Positions 9,501 to 16,282 of a stretch of 64,000 nucleotides of DNA are shown here, piece by piece. The notes below the pieces were generated by a model. It was not told the origin of the DNA. It saw only the letters and a program-made list of their open reading frames with translations, and made no database searches. Source of the stretch: DAOPYU01 sp942493245 (lineage in GTDB: Bacteria > Sumerlaeota > Sumerlaeia > UBA8349); the NCBI GenBank assembly GCA_942493245.1, contig OW818685.1, positions 806,001 to 870,000 on the forward strand. Reading direction: 5' to 3'. The stretch's first letter is position 1; each line of letters starts with the position of its first letter. The position numbers and the translations under genes were made by a program.

Positions 9501-10940
9501 GCCTCCGTGGCGGATTACAGTGAAGCGGCGCTTCAGGCTTTCAAAAAGATCACGGGAATCCAGAATGTCCCCCGCAACCCCGGTGAACCGAACTGGTACG
9601 AGTTCCTGCAATTCAACCGCGAAGCCTTCCGCAACTACCTGTGCCACTACATCACCGAAGTGAAGAAGACCAACCCCGAGATGCAGTTGTGTAGCAACTG
9701 GGCCTTCACGGACCACATGCCCGAGGCGGTCTGCGCGCCGGTGGATTTCATCTCGGGCGATTATTCTCCGGAGGATAGCGTCAACTCCGCCCGTTTCTCG
9801 GCGCGGTACATGGCGCGACAGGGCAAACCGTGGGACTTGATGGCGTGGAGTTTCGCGCGTTCGGGCGGGCAGAAGTCCGCCGTTCAGTTGCAACGCGAGG
9901 CCGCCGTAGTCCTGGCGCTGGGGGGTGGATTTCAGGCTTACTTCACCCAACGCCGCGACGGTTCGATCAAACTGGACCAGATCCCCGTGATGGCCGAGGT
10001 GGCGAAGTTTTGTCGGGCGCGGCAGGCGATCTGCCACCGGGCGATGCCCGTGCCGCAGGTGGCGGTCCTCTACTCCACCGCCGCGCACTATCGCGAGAGC
10101 AACGGCCTTTTCCCGCGCGACCTGACGCAGATCCGCGGCACCCTGCAAGCCCTGCTGGAAAGCCAGCAATCGGTCGAAGTCCTCGGGGAACACCACCTCA
10201 AGGGACGCATGGCCGAGTACCCGCTCATCGTCGTGCCCGAGTGTGGGTACCTGGAGCTGGAATTCAAGCAGGAATTGCTGGCATACGTGCAGGGAGGCGG
10301 CCACCTGCTGCTGGTCGGACCCCAGACGGCGGCGCTCTTCCAAGCGGAACTGGGGATTCAACTGGAAGGCAACCCGCAATCCGAAACGCGTTATCTGGCC
10401 TGGGGCGACGCGTTGACCCCCACCAAGGGACAGACTCAAGCGGTCAAATTGGATGCCAAGGCGAAGGCGGTGGGGCAGATCCACGCGGCCAACGATCCCC
10501 AATCGCCCGCGCAACCGGCGGCGTCGGTCACGACGCTGGGACAGGGCCAGATTGCCGCCATCTACTTCGCCTTCAGTCAGGGGTATATCGAGAATCGCTC
10601 CGACAAAACACGGGGATTCCTGAACGAACTGGCTCGGCAACTCTTCCCCAAACCCCTCGTTGAGGTGAAAGGCTCGTCCGACGTCGATGTGTCGGTCAAC
10701 CGCATGGGAGGACGACTGGCGGTCAACCTGGTGAACACCGCCGGTCCCCATGTGGAGAAACCCCTGTTCGACAGCATTCCGCCGGTCGGTCCGTTGGAGA
10801 TCACGATTCAGACGGAAAAGAAGCCGGAGAAAGTCACCCTCGAACCCGGCGCACAGGCCCAGTCCTTCGAGTACCGAGACGGCGCCCTCCACCTGATCCT
10901 GCCGAAACTCGAGATCCACTCGGTTGTGGTGGTGGAGTGA
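6546..10940 (+). CDS. Giant secreted fusion: fucosidase-like + DUF1080 + PHP-like + glycosidase-like modules
   Basis: 1,464-residue exported protein. The ATG at 6546 follows a perfect GAGGAGG and opens a signal peptide ending near LTRAD; 34 upstream codons are open but unsupported. Module 1 (about 33-325) is a GH29-like alpha-L-fucosidase barrel (WFRDARYGIFMHF; GWWFDGGYEW holds the likely nucleophile Asp). Module 2 (about 343-532) is DUF1080, the 3-keto-disaccharide hydrolase fold (WISLFDGKSLDGWK, GTNSGIYFHTEF, GFEVQIDN). Module 3 (about 558-800) is PHP/amidohydrolase-like with the metal motif DFHTHLKG. Module 4 (about 837-1160) is a second glycosidase-like barrel (GVHFDFHAG, GAWVDGECW). A glutamine-amidotransferase-like trimerisation domain (about 1167-1365, VPQVAVLYS) and a beta-sandwich tail follow. 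Low-complexity Ala/Thr/Ser linkers sit at about 326-342 and 805-830. The likely role is breakdown of fucosylated or oxidised glycans outside the cytoplasm; order of action and substrate are unknown. The frame is continuous with uniform GC. Confidence 0.85.
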   Translation: MALLRTVKAWVFVAYFLLLASGLTRADSNNSSTDWFRDARYGIFMHFLPGDARQLALTDQFDVEALARQLEEMGAKYFVLTLQQNSGYCVSPNRAYSRITKYCPGERASERDLPLDLYKALHPRGIRLMLYLPCQPPNRDAHAQRAFGLPEGAADQPLTEEVAQKWAEVIQEWSDRYGDKVAGWWFDGGYEWVRFNESIAQTYARAVKHGNPNAIVSFNPGVRVIRHTQAEDYTAGELNEPFGQIPASRWLDGSQWHALTFLGANWSDRGTRYPAEKWAEWVKAVTAREGVVTLDMGPNWDPAKGPIGSLAAEQVAQVKAIRAALNPTTAATSTANTQSPDSKEWISLFDGKSLDGWKASESQNSFKVVEGMIQAHGERSHLFYVGGANRKADFKNFEFSTEVLTRPGTNSGIYFHTEFQEKDWPGQGFEVQIDNSQKEHNGYLEMKKTGSLYGVRNVYKELVRDNEWFTVRIAVRGPRVQIHLNDTLVVDYVEPPASGADSGRRLSHGAFALQGHDPESEVSFRNLRVKPLPDDLTEPAQAEPLDDVAREILRLGRDNFPLVDFHTHLKGGITLDKVLEHMRRTGINHGIAVNGGIGFPITNDAGIEEFRKSLQGNPCYIALQAEGREWTTLFSAEAIAKFDYVFTDAMTIPDHRGKRTRLWIKEEVEIPEKQAFMDLLVKNIVSILDNEPIDIYVNPTFLPDMIAAEYDALWTPERMQQVVDAAARNGVAIEINSRLKIPNAAFIRLAKKAGVKFTLGTNNTDKELELGRLEYSLQMVKECGLTWKDMWMPKPDGQKPIQVKAKFNKGAPKSISATSANTSVLTETPKRLKRADSFLGVHFDFHAGKDCNEIGKNTTREMIESVIDQVHPDYLQIDCKGHPGLSSYPTNAGNRAPGFVGDPLRLWRQVTAERGVSLYMHYSGVWDSEAISQHPDWAAVNADGKANGNATSFFGPYADKLLIPQLRELSGEYKVDGAWVDGECWASVADYSEAALQAFKKITGIQNVPRNPGEPNWYEFLQFNREAFRNYLCHYITEVKKTNPEMQLCSNWAFTDHMPEAVCAPVDFISGDYSPEDSVNSARFSARYMARQGKPWDLMAWSFARSGGQKSAVQLQREAAVVLALGGGFQAYFTQRRDGSIKLDQIPVMAEVAKFCRARQAICHRAMPVPQVAVLYSTAAHYRESNGLFPRDLTQIRGTLQALLESQQSVEVLGEHHLKGRMAEYPLIVVPECGYLELEFKQELLAYVQGGGHLLLVGPQTAALFQAELGIQLEGNPQSETRYLAWGDALTPTKGQTQAVKLDAKAKAVGQIHAANDPQSPAQPAASVTTLGQGQIAAIYFAFSQGYIENRSDKTRGFLNELARQLFPKPLVEVKGSSDVDVSVNRMGGRLAVNLVNTAGPHVEKPLFDSIPPVGPLEITIQTEKKPEKVTLEPGAQAQSFEYRDGALHLILPKLEIHSVVVVE

Positions 10941-10965
10941 CCCGAAAGGCGTTCCGAAAATACTG

Positions 10966-11011
10966 AAACCAAACGCCCTCCCGTTCTTCTGAATGGGAGG
11001 GCGTTTGGTTT
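10966..11011 (+). terminator. Rho-independent terminator after fusion glycosidase
   Basis: A perfect 17 bp stem (10966-10982 pairing with 10995-11011) with a 12-nt loop begins 26 bp after the stop codon. The stem core is CGCCCTCCC/GGGAGGGCG, and the outer A/T pairs leave A-rich 5' and T-rich 3' arms, so it could act in both directions. The next gene is convergent (its stop is at 11443). Confidence 0.85.
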
Positions 11012-11074
11012 GTTCGCAAGTTTTCAGCCATCAATCGCTTCCCAACGAATGGTTTCGAGATTTCGGGAAAGAAT

Positions 11075-11151
11075 CTGTAGAGGCGGGTTTCAAACCCGCC
11101 CGGCAGACGCTCCAAATGGGGAGGGGACGGGTTTGAAACCCGCCCCTACAG
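11075..11151. repeat. Inverted pair of short GC-rich repeats
   Basis: CTGTAG plus a GCGGGTTTCAAACCCGC palindrome at 11075-11100 is mirrored by a matching palindrome ending CCCTACAG at 11129-11151. Each half folds on its own, and the two halves can also pair with each other. A related degenerate copy lies at 24421-24445. It is a non-coding dispersed palindromic element of unknown function. Confidence 0.7.
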
Positions 11152-11213
11152 CAATTCTAATTAGAGCCGTTTCCAGAAAGAATCTTCATTGTCGTCGTAA
11201 GGCCCCCCTTTCG

Positions 11214-11342
11214 TTCGTCATCCCCGCGAAAGCGGGGACCCAGGGGCGTGAGAACGTCGAAAATGGGAAAAACATCAAGGAAATCGGGTTGGAAACCGGG
11301 GCGCCCCAAATCTGGGTTCCCGCTTGCGCGGGAATGACGGAG
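11214..11342. repeat. REP-like element, two inverted hairpins
   Basis: A CGTCATCCCCGCGAAAGCGGGGA arm near 11217 (hairpin CCCCGCGAAAGCGGGG) is mirrored by CCCGCTTGCGCGGGAATGACG near 11318-11339. About 80 bp separates the arms. The arrangement is that of a REP/BIME- or MITE-like unit; this CGTCATtCCCGC type of palindrome is widespread in bacterial genomes. It has no coding content and lies between two convergent genes. Confidence 0.7.
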
Positions 11343-11442
11343 AGGGGAAAAACTCCCGGAAACGACAGGGGATTCGCTGATTCCTTTTGGCAATTGCTAT
11401 AGTATCCACCCGAACAGAGAATGGGTAAATGGTTACGTTTGT

Positions 11443-12522
11443 TCACTTGCCTTCGTCAGGGATTCCCACTCGGTCTCCCGCCTGGAGGCCGCTGATAACC
11501 TCCACCCAGCCTTCCTTCGTTTCTCCTCCCAGTTTCACAAAACGGCGGTCCGCCCGGTTGTCCGGTCCAACGACCCACACGAATTCGAGTTGCCCGACTT
11601 GCCGCAGGGCGTTTTCGGGGACATAGAGGCGGCGCGCCTGACCGGCGGGGATCAGGAGACGGCCAAACATGCCCGGGTACAGGTCGTCGCGCTGGGGCAG
11701 CGCCACCTTCACCTGAACGGAACGCGACCCCGGTTCGGACTGCGGGACGATTTCCGCCACGAGGCCTTCCACGTTGGCCCCGAGCGCGTCAATCTGGACC
11801 TGTAATTTCTGTCCGGGTTTCAAGGAACCCGAAAGGGACTCCCGGACATAGGTTTCGAGGCGCATGCGGGTGGGGTCGTAGATCTTGAGAATCGGCTGAC
11901 CCGGCATGGCCGTGTCTCCCGGCTCGACATAGCGGTCCACGACCCGCCCGGCAAAGGGCGCTTCGATGGTGGCCCAGGCTCGACCGGTTCCCGCTTCGCT
12001 GGCCGCAAGTTCGGAACGCGAAACTTCGGCCTGCGCGGTTTTGTAGGCCGCTTCCGCCGCGTCGAGCTGGCTCTTTGAGGCGGCGGAAGCGGCGATCAAT
12101 TTCTGGATGCGTTCCCGATTCTGCGACGCTTCGGTGAGGCGCGCGCGCACGGCGGCTGTGGCCTGGCGAGCCTGTTGCTCGCGTGATTCCAGGTCGCGGC
12201 TGTCGAGCCGCACAAGCGTCTGGCCGGGTGTGACGGCATCGCCCGCGCGCACCGCAATTTCGTTGATCGTCGCCATGATGCGCGCGCTGATCAGGGTTTC
12301 GCGCAGGGCGGACAGCGTGCCGGGCGCTCGCTCGATCAGGGGTTCGTTTTCTTCGCGGACCGTCTCGATTTTCTGGAAGGTGGGCGCTGTAGTTTCCGGT
12401 TCTGTGAGTTTGGAGGGTTCGACCTTCTGCCGGAATACTCCGGCGAGGTACGCGATGATGAGGCCGAGCAGGGCAAGCCCCACGACCCAGGTGAAAAGAC
12501 TGATGAAAGTTTTGCGATTCAT
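11443..12522 (-). CDS. RND efflux periplasmic adaptor (membrane fusion protein)
   Basis: HlyD/AcrA-family adaptor that links an inner-membrane RND pump to an outer-membrane channel. It has an N-terminal signal anchor (TWVVGLALLGLIIAYLAGVF), a split lipoyl/barrel-sandwich domain (ISARIMATINEIAVRAGDAV before the hairpin, IEAPFAGRVVDRYVEPGD after), an alpha-helical coiled-coil hairpin rich in Ala/Gln/Glu (roughly residues 100-170), and C-terminal beta-barrel and membrane-proximal domains ending AGDRVGIPDEGK. Length is normal for the family. The ATG at 12522 lies 14 bp after the pump gene's stop with an AAGGA upstream; a TTG at 12540 that overlaps the pump stop is less likely. It forms an operon with the pump. 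No TolC-type gene is nearby, so the channel must be encoded elsewhere. Confidence 0.9.
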   Translation of the reverse strand: MNRKTFISLFTWVVGLALLGLIIAYLAGVFRQKVEPSKLTEPETTAPTFQKIETVREENEPLIERAPGTLSALRETLISARIMATINEIAVRAGDAVTPGQTLVRLDSRDLESREQQARQATAAVRARLTEASQNRERIQKLIAASAASKSQLDAAEAAYKTAQAEVSRSELAASEAGTGRAWATIEAPFAGRVVDRYVEPGDTAMPGQPILKIYDPTRMRLETYVRESLSGSLKPGQKLQVQIDALGANVEGLVAEIVPQSEPGSRSVQVKVALPQRDDLYPGMFGRLLIPAGQARRLYVPENALRQVGQLEFVWVVGPDNRADRRFVKLGGETKEGWVEVISGLQAGDRVGIPDEGK

Positions 12523-12536
12523 GGCAGGATCGTCCT

Positions 12537-15500
12537 TCAATGGATTTCAGAATCGGGAGAGGCGACCGGCTTCTCGGTTGCCGGGGGATCGGGTTCTTCA
12601 ATCGGTTCCTGGGGGAGTCCGTGTCCCGAACGGTGAGCATACACGAGGTGATAAACAATGGGAATCACCCCGAGCGTGAAGAGCGTGGAGGCGGTGACCC
12701 CGAAAATGATGGACCAGGCCAGGCCCGAGAAGATCGGGTCCAGAGTAATTACCACATTTCCCAGGAAGGCTGTTCCGGCGGTCAGGATAATAGGACGAGT
12801 CCGAATGGCGCCCGATTCGATCAACGCGTCCTCCAGAGAAAGCCCTCTAATCAGCCCTCGGTGGATGAAGTCCACCAGCACGACCGAGTTGCGCACCACG
12901 ATGCCGGAAAGGGCGATCATGCCGATCATGGCTGTGGCGGTGAAATAGACCGGATTGGGGAACCCGGCTATCTCACGCACTCCCACAGAATTCAACGCCC
13001 AGAACCCCGGCATAATCCCGATCATGGTCAACGGGATGGCGAGCATCATGATGGCCGTGATAACCATTGAACCCGTCTGGAGCCACAGGACGATGAACAT
13101 GCCGATAAGCGCCGCGCCGAACGCGATGCCCAGGTCGCGGAACACGTCCAGTGTGATCTTCCACTCTCCCTCGCCGCTCCAGACCGCCCGCGTCCCCGCA
13201 GGAAGCGACCAGTCCAACCCGGCGCCCAGATTGAAATAATGACGCTCCGCGAGCGGACGCGCGGTTTCTGCGTCGGACTGTGGCGCCTTCGAGGAAGTGC
13301 CGTGAACTTCGTCGGCCTGAACATCCAGAATCACATCCGCCGGGGGACGGCCCGCCGTGTCGGCGAACACATAGGCCACCCGTTCGAGGTTCTTGTGGTA
13401 AATGGTCTTGTCCACGGTCCGGTTCTGAAACGCCCCTAATTCCGACAGCGGAACCAGCGGGGTCGGAGCGTCGCGCCACCCGGCGCCCTGCCGGATCTTG
13501 GCTATTCCGGGGCGCCCTTTGATATAGAGCGAGGCGAGCGCGTCGGGGCTGGACCGTGTTTCACGCGGCAGGCGCAACGTGACGGGAAGCGCGTTCACCT
13601 CGGTCGGGATGTTGAGCGTCGTGGCGGGCAGACCACCCGTGGCCAATGCGATGGTCTGAGCGATTTCCTCGGTTCCCACCCCCGAGAGCGCGGCCTTTTC
13701 CTTGTCGGTCACGAACAGCAGTTGGGTCTGATCCGCCTCGACGGAAGTGTCCACTTCTACGACCCGCTCTTCTTTTCTCAGGCGTTCGGCGGTGACCTTC
13801 GCCGCCTGTTGGAAGGTCTCGTAAGGCGTGTCGGGATCTCCGTGGATTTCGGCGGTGATGGTCGAGATAACCGGAGGTCCGGCGGGCAGTTCGACCAGTT
13901 TGATGCGGGCGTTGTAACGCGAGGCGACGGCTTCCAGATCCTGACGGATGCGCAGGAGGATCTCATGCGACTGCTGCGCGCGCTGCTTCTTGGGCAGGAG
14001 TCCGACGCGCAGATCGGCGACATGCGCGCCCTTGCGCAGAAAGTAGTGCCGCACCAGCCCGTTGAAATCCATCGGGGAGGCCAGCCCCACGTAGCCGGTG
14101 AAATCCTTCACTTCCGGGACGGTCCGCAGATAACGCGCCAGATCGCGCGTGACGGCTTCCGTCGTTTCGAGCGTGACGCCCGTGTCCATATCCACCACAA
14201 TCTGGAATTCATTCTTATTGTCGAACGGGAGCATCTTGAGCGGCACGAGTCGGAACGCGGGCAGGATCACCGCGAGAGCAAACAGAGCGGCGATGCCCGA
14301 GAGAAAGGCCCAGGACATCCAGCGGTGGCGCAACAGGGGACGGAGCAGGAAATCGTAGATCCGATAAAGCGGCGTCCGTCGCACGTCGTATTCCACGTGG
14401 GCCGAACCACTCTCACCCGATTCCGAGCGATGACTCAGAAATTTAAGGGACAGATAGGGGGTGACGCAGAATGCGACGATCAGACTCATGAAGATTGTCA
14501 GCGGAACATTGAGCGCCATCGGGCGCATGTACGGCCCCATCATGCCGGTGATGAAGAAGAGGGGCAGAAATGAGAGAATCACCGCGAGGGTGGACATGAT
14601 AAGCGCCGGGCGGATTTCCTGAACCGCGAGCAGGACGGTTCGTTTCGGACTCCATTTCCCGATACGGAAGTACCGTTCGATGTTCTCGACATCGGTGATC
14701 GGATCGTCCACCAGAAGCCCGAGCGCCAGAATCAGCGCGAAGAGGGTGACCCGGTTGATCGAGTAGCCGAAGAACAGATTGATCAGCAGCGTGGCGCCGT
14801 AACAGACCGGCACGGCCAACGCCACCACCAGCGCCGCGCGCCACCCCAGAAACAGGCCGATGAAAATAATCACCGTAAGGACCGCGACCACCAACGCCTC
14901 GATCAGTTCGTTCACCTTTTCGTCGGCTGTCTCGCCGTTGTCACGCGTGATTGTGAAATGAACGCCGGAAGGGAACAGGCTTTTTGAAAGTTCCTCGAGA
15001 CGGCGCTCGACGTCGCGCGCCACCCAGACGGCGTTCGTCCCCTTTTTCTTGGCGACCGAAATCGCGACCGCCGGATAGAGTCCGCCATCGGAAGAACGCT
15101 GAGAAGCCGGACCGAACCCGATCCAGGTGTAACTGTCCACCTCCGCCGGACCGTCGAGCACGGTCGCCACGTCCCGCAGGTAAACGGGAATCCCCTCCAC
15201 CACATTGACCACGAGCGCCTCCAGCTCACGCGCGTCGTGGATGAACGTGCCCGCCTCGACCTGAAGGACCGCGTTGCGCTGCTCGATCTCACCGGCAGGC
15301 AACTGCTGGTTGTGGATGCCCAAAGCCCAGGCGACCTCGAGCGGGGCGGTGTGGCGCGCGGCCAGTGCATCCGGGCGCAGTTCCACCCGGATCGTCCGGG
15401 GTCGCCCTCCCACCACTTCGACGCGGTTTGTGTTCTGGATGGACTGGAGGTTGATGGCCACTTCTTCGGCCAGACGACGCAGTTCGGCATCGCCGGAGCG

Positions 15501-15983
15501 TTCCGGCTGTTCGCTCCAGAGTGTGGCGACGACCACGGGCACGTCGTCAATCTCGATTGGCTTGACGACCCAACTCTTGACGACCGACGGCACCTGGTCC
15601 ACATTCGACTGGATCTTGTTGTAGATCTTCACCAGACTTCCGACGCGGTCTTCACCCACCCGAAAGCGAACCGTGACCACGGTCCCGTTTTCCCGCGACA
15701 TGGAATAGACATATTCGACCCCGTCAATCTGGAAGAGCAGTTTTTCGAGCGGGGTGGCGACCTGCCGCTCGACCTGCTCGGCGGAGAGTCCCGGCGCGCT
15801 GACCAGCACATCGGCCAGGGGGACGACAATCTGGGGTTCTTCCTCGCGGGCCGTCAAGCCTAACGCCACCAGCCCGGCCAACAGGGAGAGGACAATGACC
15901 AGAACCGGCAGGGGGCCTTGAAGGAATCTGGAAACGATCCGGGAACTCAAACCCGATGTCTCATCGTCCGGTAGGGAATGCAT
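12537..15983 (-). CDS. RND-family efflux transporter, inner-membrane pump (AcrB/MdtB-like)
   Basis: Proton-driven trimeric exporter of about 1,148 residues. It has the N-terminal helix after FLQGPLPVLVIVLSLLAGLV, porter-domain signatures (PGLSAEQVERQVATPLE, GVEYVYSMSRENG), and the helix-4 proton-relay acidic pair in LALGLLVDDPITDVENIERY. The second half of the duplicated fold contains GIVVRNSVVLVDFIHRG and TAGTAFLGNVVITLD. The AREEEPQIVVPLADV start resembles the pump subgroup of unassigned drug or metabolite specificity rather than the CusA metal pumps. The ATG at 15983 has GGAG 10 nt upstream and gives a normal length; a TTG at 16067 would add 28 unsupported residues. It is first in an operon with the adaptor at 11443-12522. 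The substrate cannot be read from sequence. Confidence 0.92.
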   Translation of the reverse strand: MHSLPDDETSGLSSRIVSRFLQGPLPVLVIVLSLLAGLVALGLTAREEEPQIVVPLADVLVSAPGLSAEQVERQVATPLEKLLFQIDGVEYVYSMSRENGTVVTVRFRVGEDRVGSLVKIYNKIQSNVDQVPSVVKSWVVKPIEIDDVPVVVATLWSEQPERSGDAELRRLAEEVAINLQSIQNTNRVEVVGGRPRTIRVELRPDALAARHTAPLEVAWALGIHNQQLPAGEIEQRNAVLQVEAGTFIHDARELEALVVNVVEGIPVYLRDVATVLDGPAEVDSYTWIGFGPASQRSSDGGLYPAVAISVAKKKGTNAVWVARDVERRLEELSKSLFPSGVHFTITRDNGETADEKVNELIEALVVAVLTVIIFIGLFLGWRAALVVALAVPVCYGATLLINLFFGYSINRVTLFALILALGLLVDDPITDVENIERYFRIGKWSPKRTVLLAVQEIRPALIMSTLAVILSFLPLFFITGMMGPYMRPMALNVPLTIFMSLIVAFCVTPYLSLKFLSHRSESGESGSAHVEYDVRRTPLYRIYDFLLRPLLRHRWMSWAFLSGIAALFALAVILPAFRLVPLKMLPFDNKNEFQIVVDMDTGVTLETTEAVTRDLARYLRTVPEVKDFTGYVGLASPMDFNGLVRHYFLRKGAHVADLRVGLLPKKQRAQQSHEILLRIRQDLEAVASRYNARIKLVELPAGPPVISTITAEIHGDPDTPYETFQQAAKVTAERLRKEERVVEVDTSVEADQTQLLFVTDKEKAALSGVGTEEIAQTIALATGGLPATTLNIPTEVNALPVTLRLPRETRSSPDALASLYIKGRPGIAKIRQGAGWRDAPTPLVPLSELGAFQNRTVDKTIYHKNLERVAYVFADTAGRPPADVILDVQADEVHGTSSKAPQSDAETARPLAERHYFNLGAGLDWSLPAGTRAVWSGEGEWKITLDVFRDLGIAFGAALIGMFIVLWLQTGSMVITAIMMLAIPLTMIGIMPGFWALNSVGVREIAGFPNPVYFTATAMIGMIALSGIVVRNSVVLVDFIHRGLIRGLSLEDALIESGAIRTRPIILTAGTAFLGNVVITLDPIFSGLAWSIIFGVTASTLFTLGVIPIVYHLVYAHRSGHGLPQEPIEEPDPPATEKPVASPDSEIH

Positions 15984-16282
15984 CACGTCTGTCTCCACTT
16001 TTGCTGTCTTGATCTGTGTCCCGTCTTCTGTATCCAGAGAATCCCACAATAATCCGTTTCTTGCCAACGAAAAATCGTTGACTTACGCCGTCAAATCCCC
16101 CAAATTAAATGAGAATAACCGTTTTGCTCGCAATCAATAAGAAATAACCGGGCTCAAGAACTCAAACAACTTTCGCTCCGTCCTATTGAGGACAAGGCTT
16201 GCGACACCTGTTTTCTGGATACTGTTATTGCGGATGAGATCCCGTTCTCGTCTTCCAGACAGTCCACTTCGGAGGAAAAACC
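15984..16282. other. Divergent promoter region, efflux operon / repeat protein
   Basis: About 300 bp, clearly AT-richer than the flanking genes, between two diverging genes. A TTGACT at about 16078 lies 18 bp before an AT-rich block, but the -10 match is poor, so no promoter is assigned. No regulator gene or clear operator palindrome was seen. Confidence 0.4.

Noticed and set aside
7851..10919. 1,022-codon open frame on the minus strand
   Set aside because: It is antisense to the fusion glycosidase, whose frame has clear domain motifs; GC-rich third positions commonly open the opposite strand. It shows no family resemblance or ribosome site.
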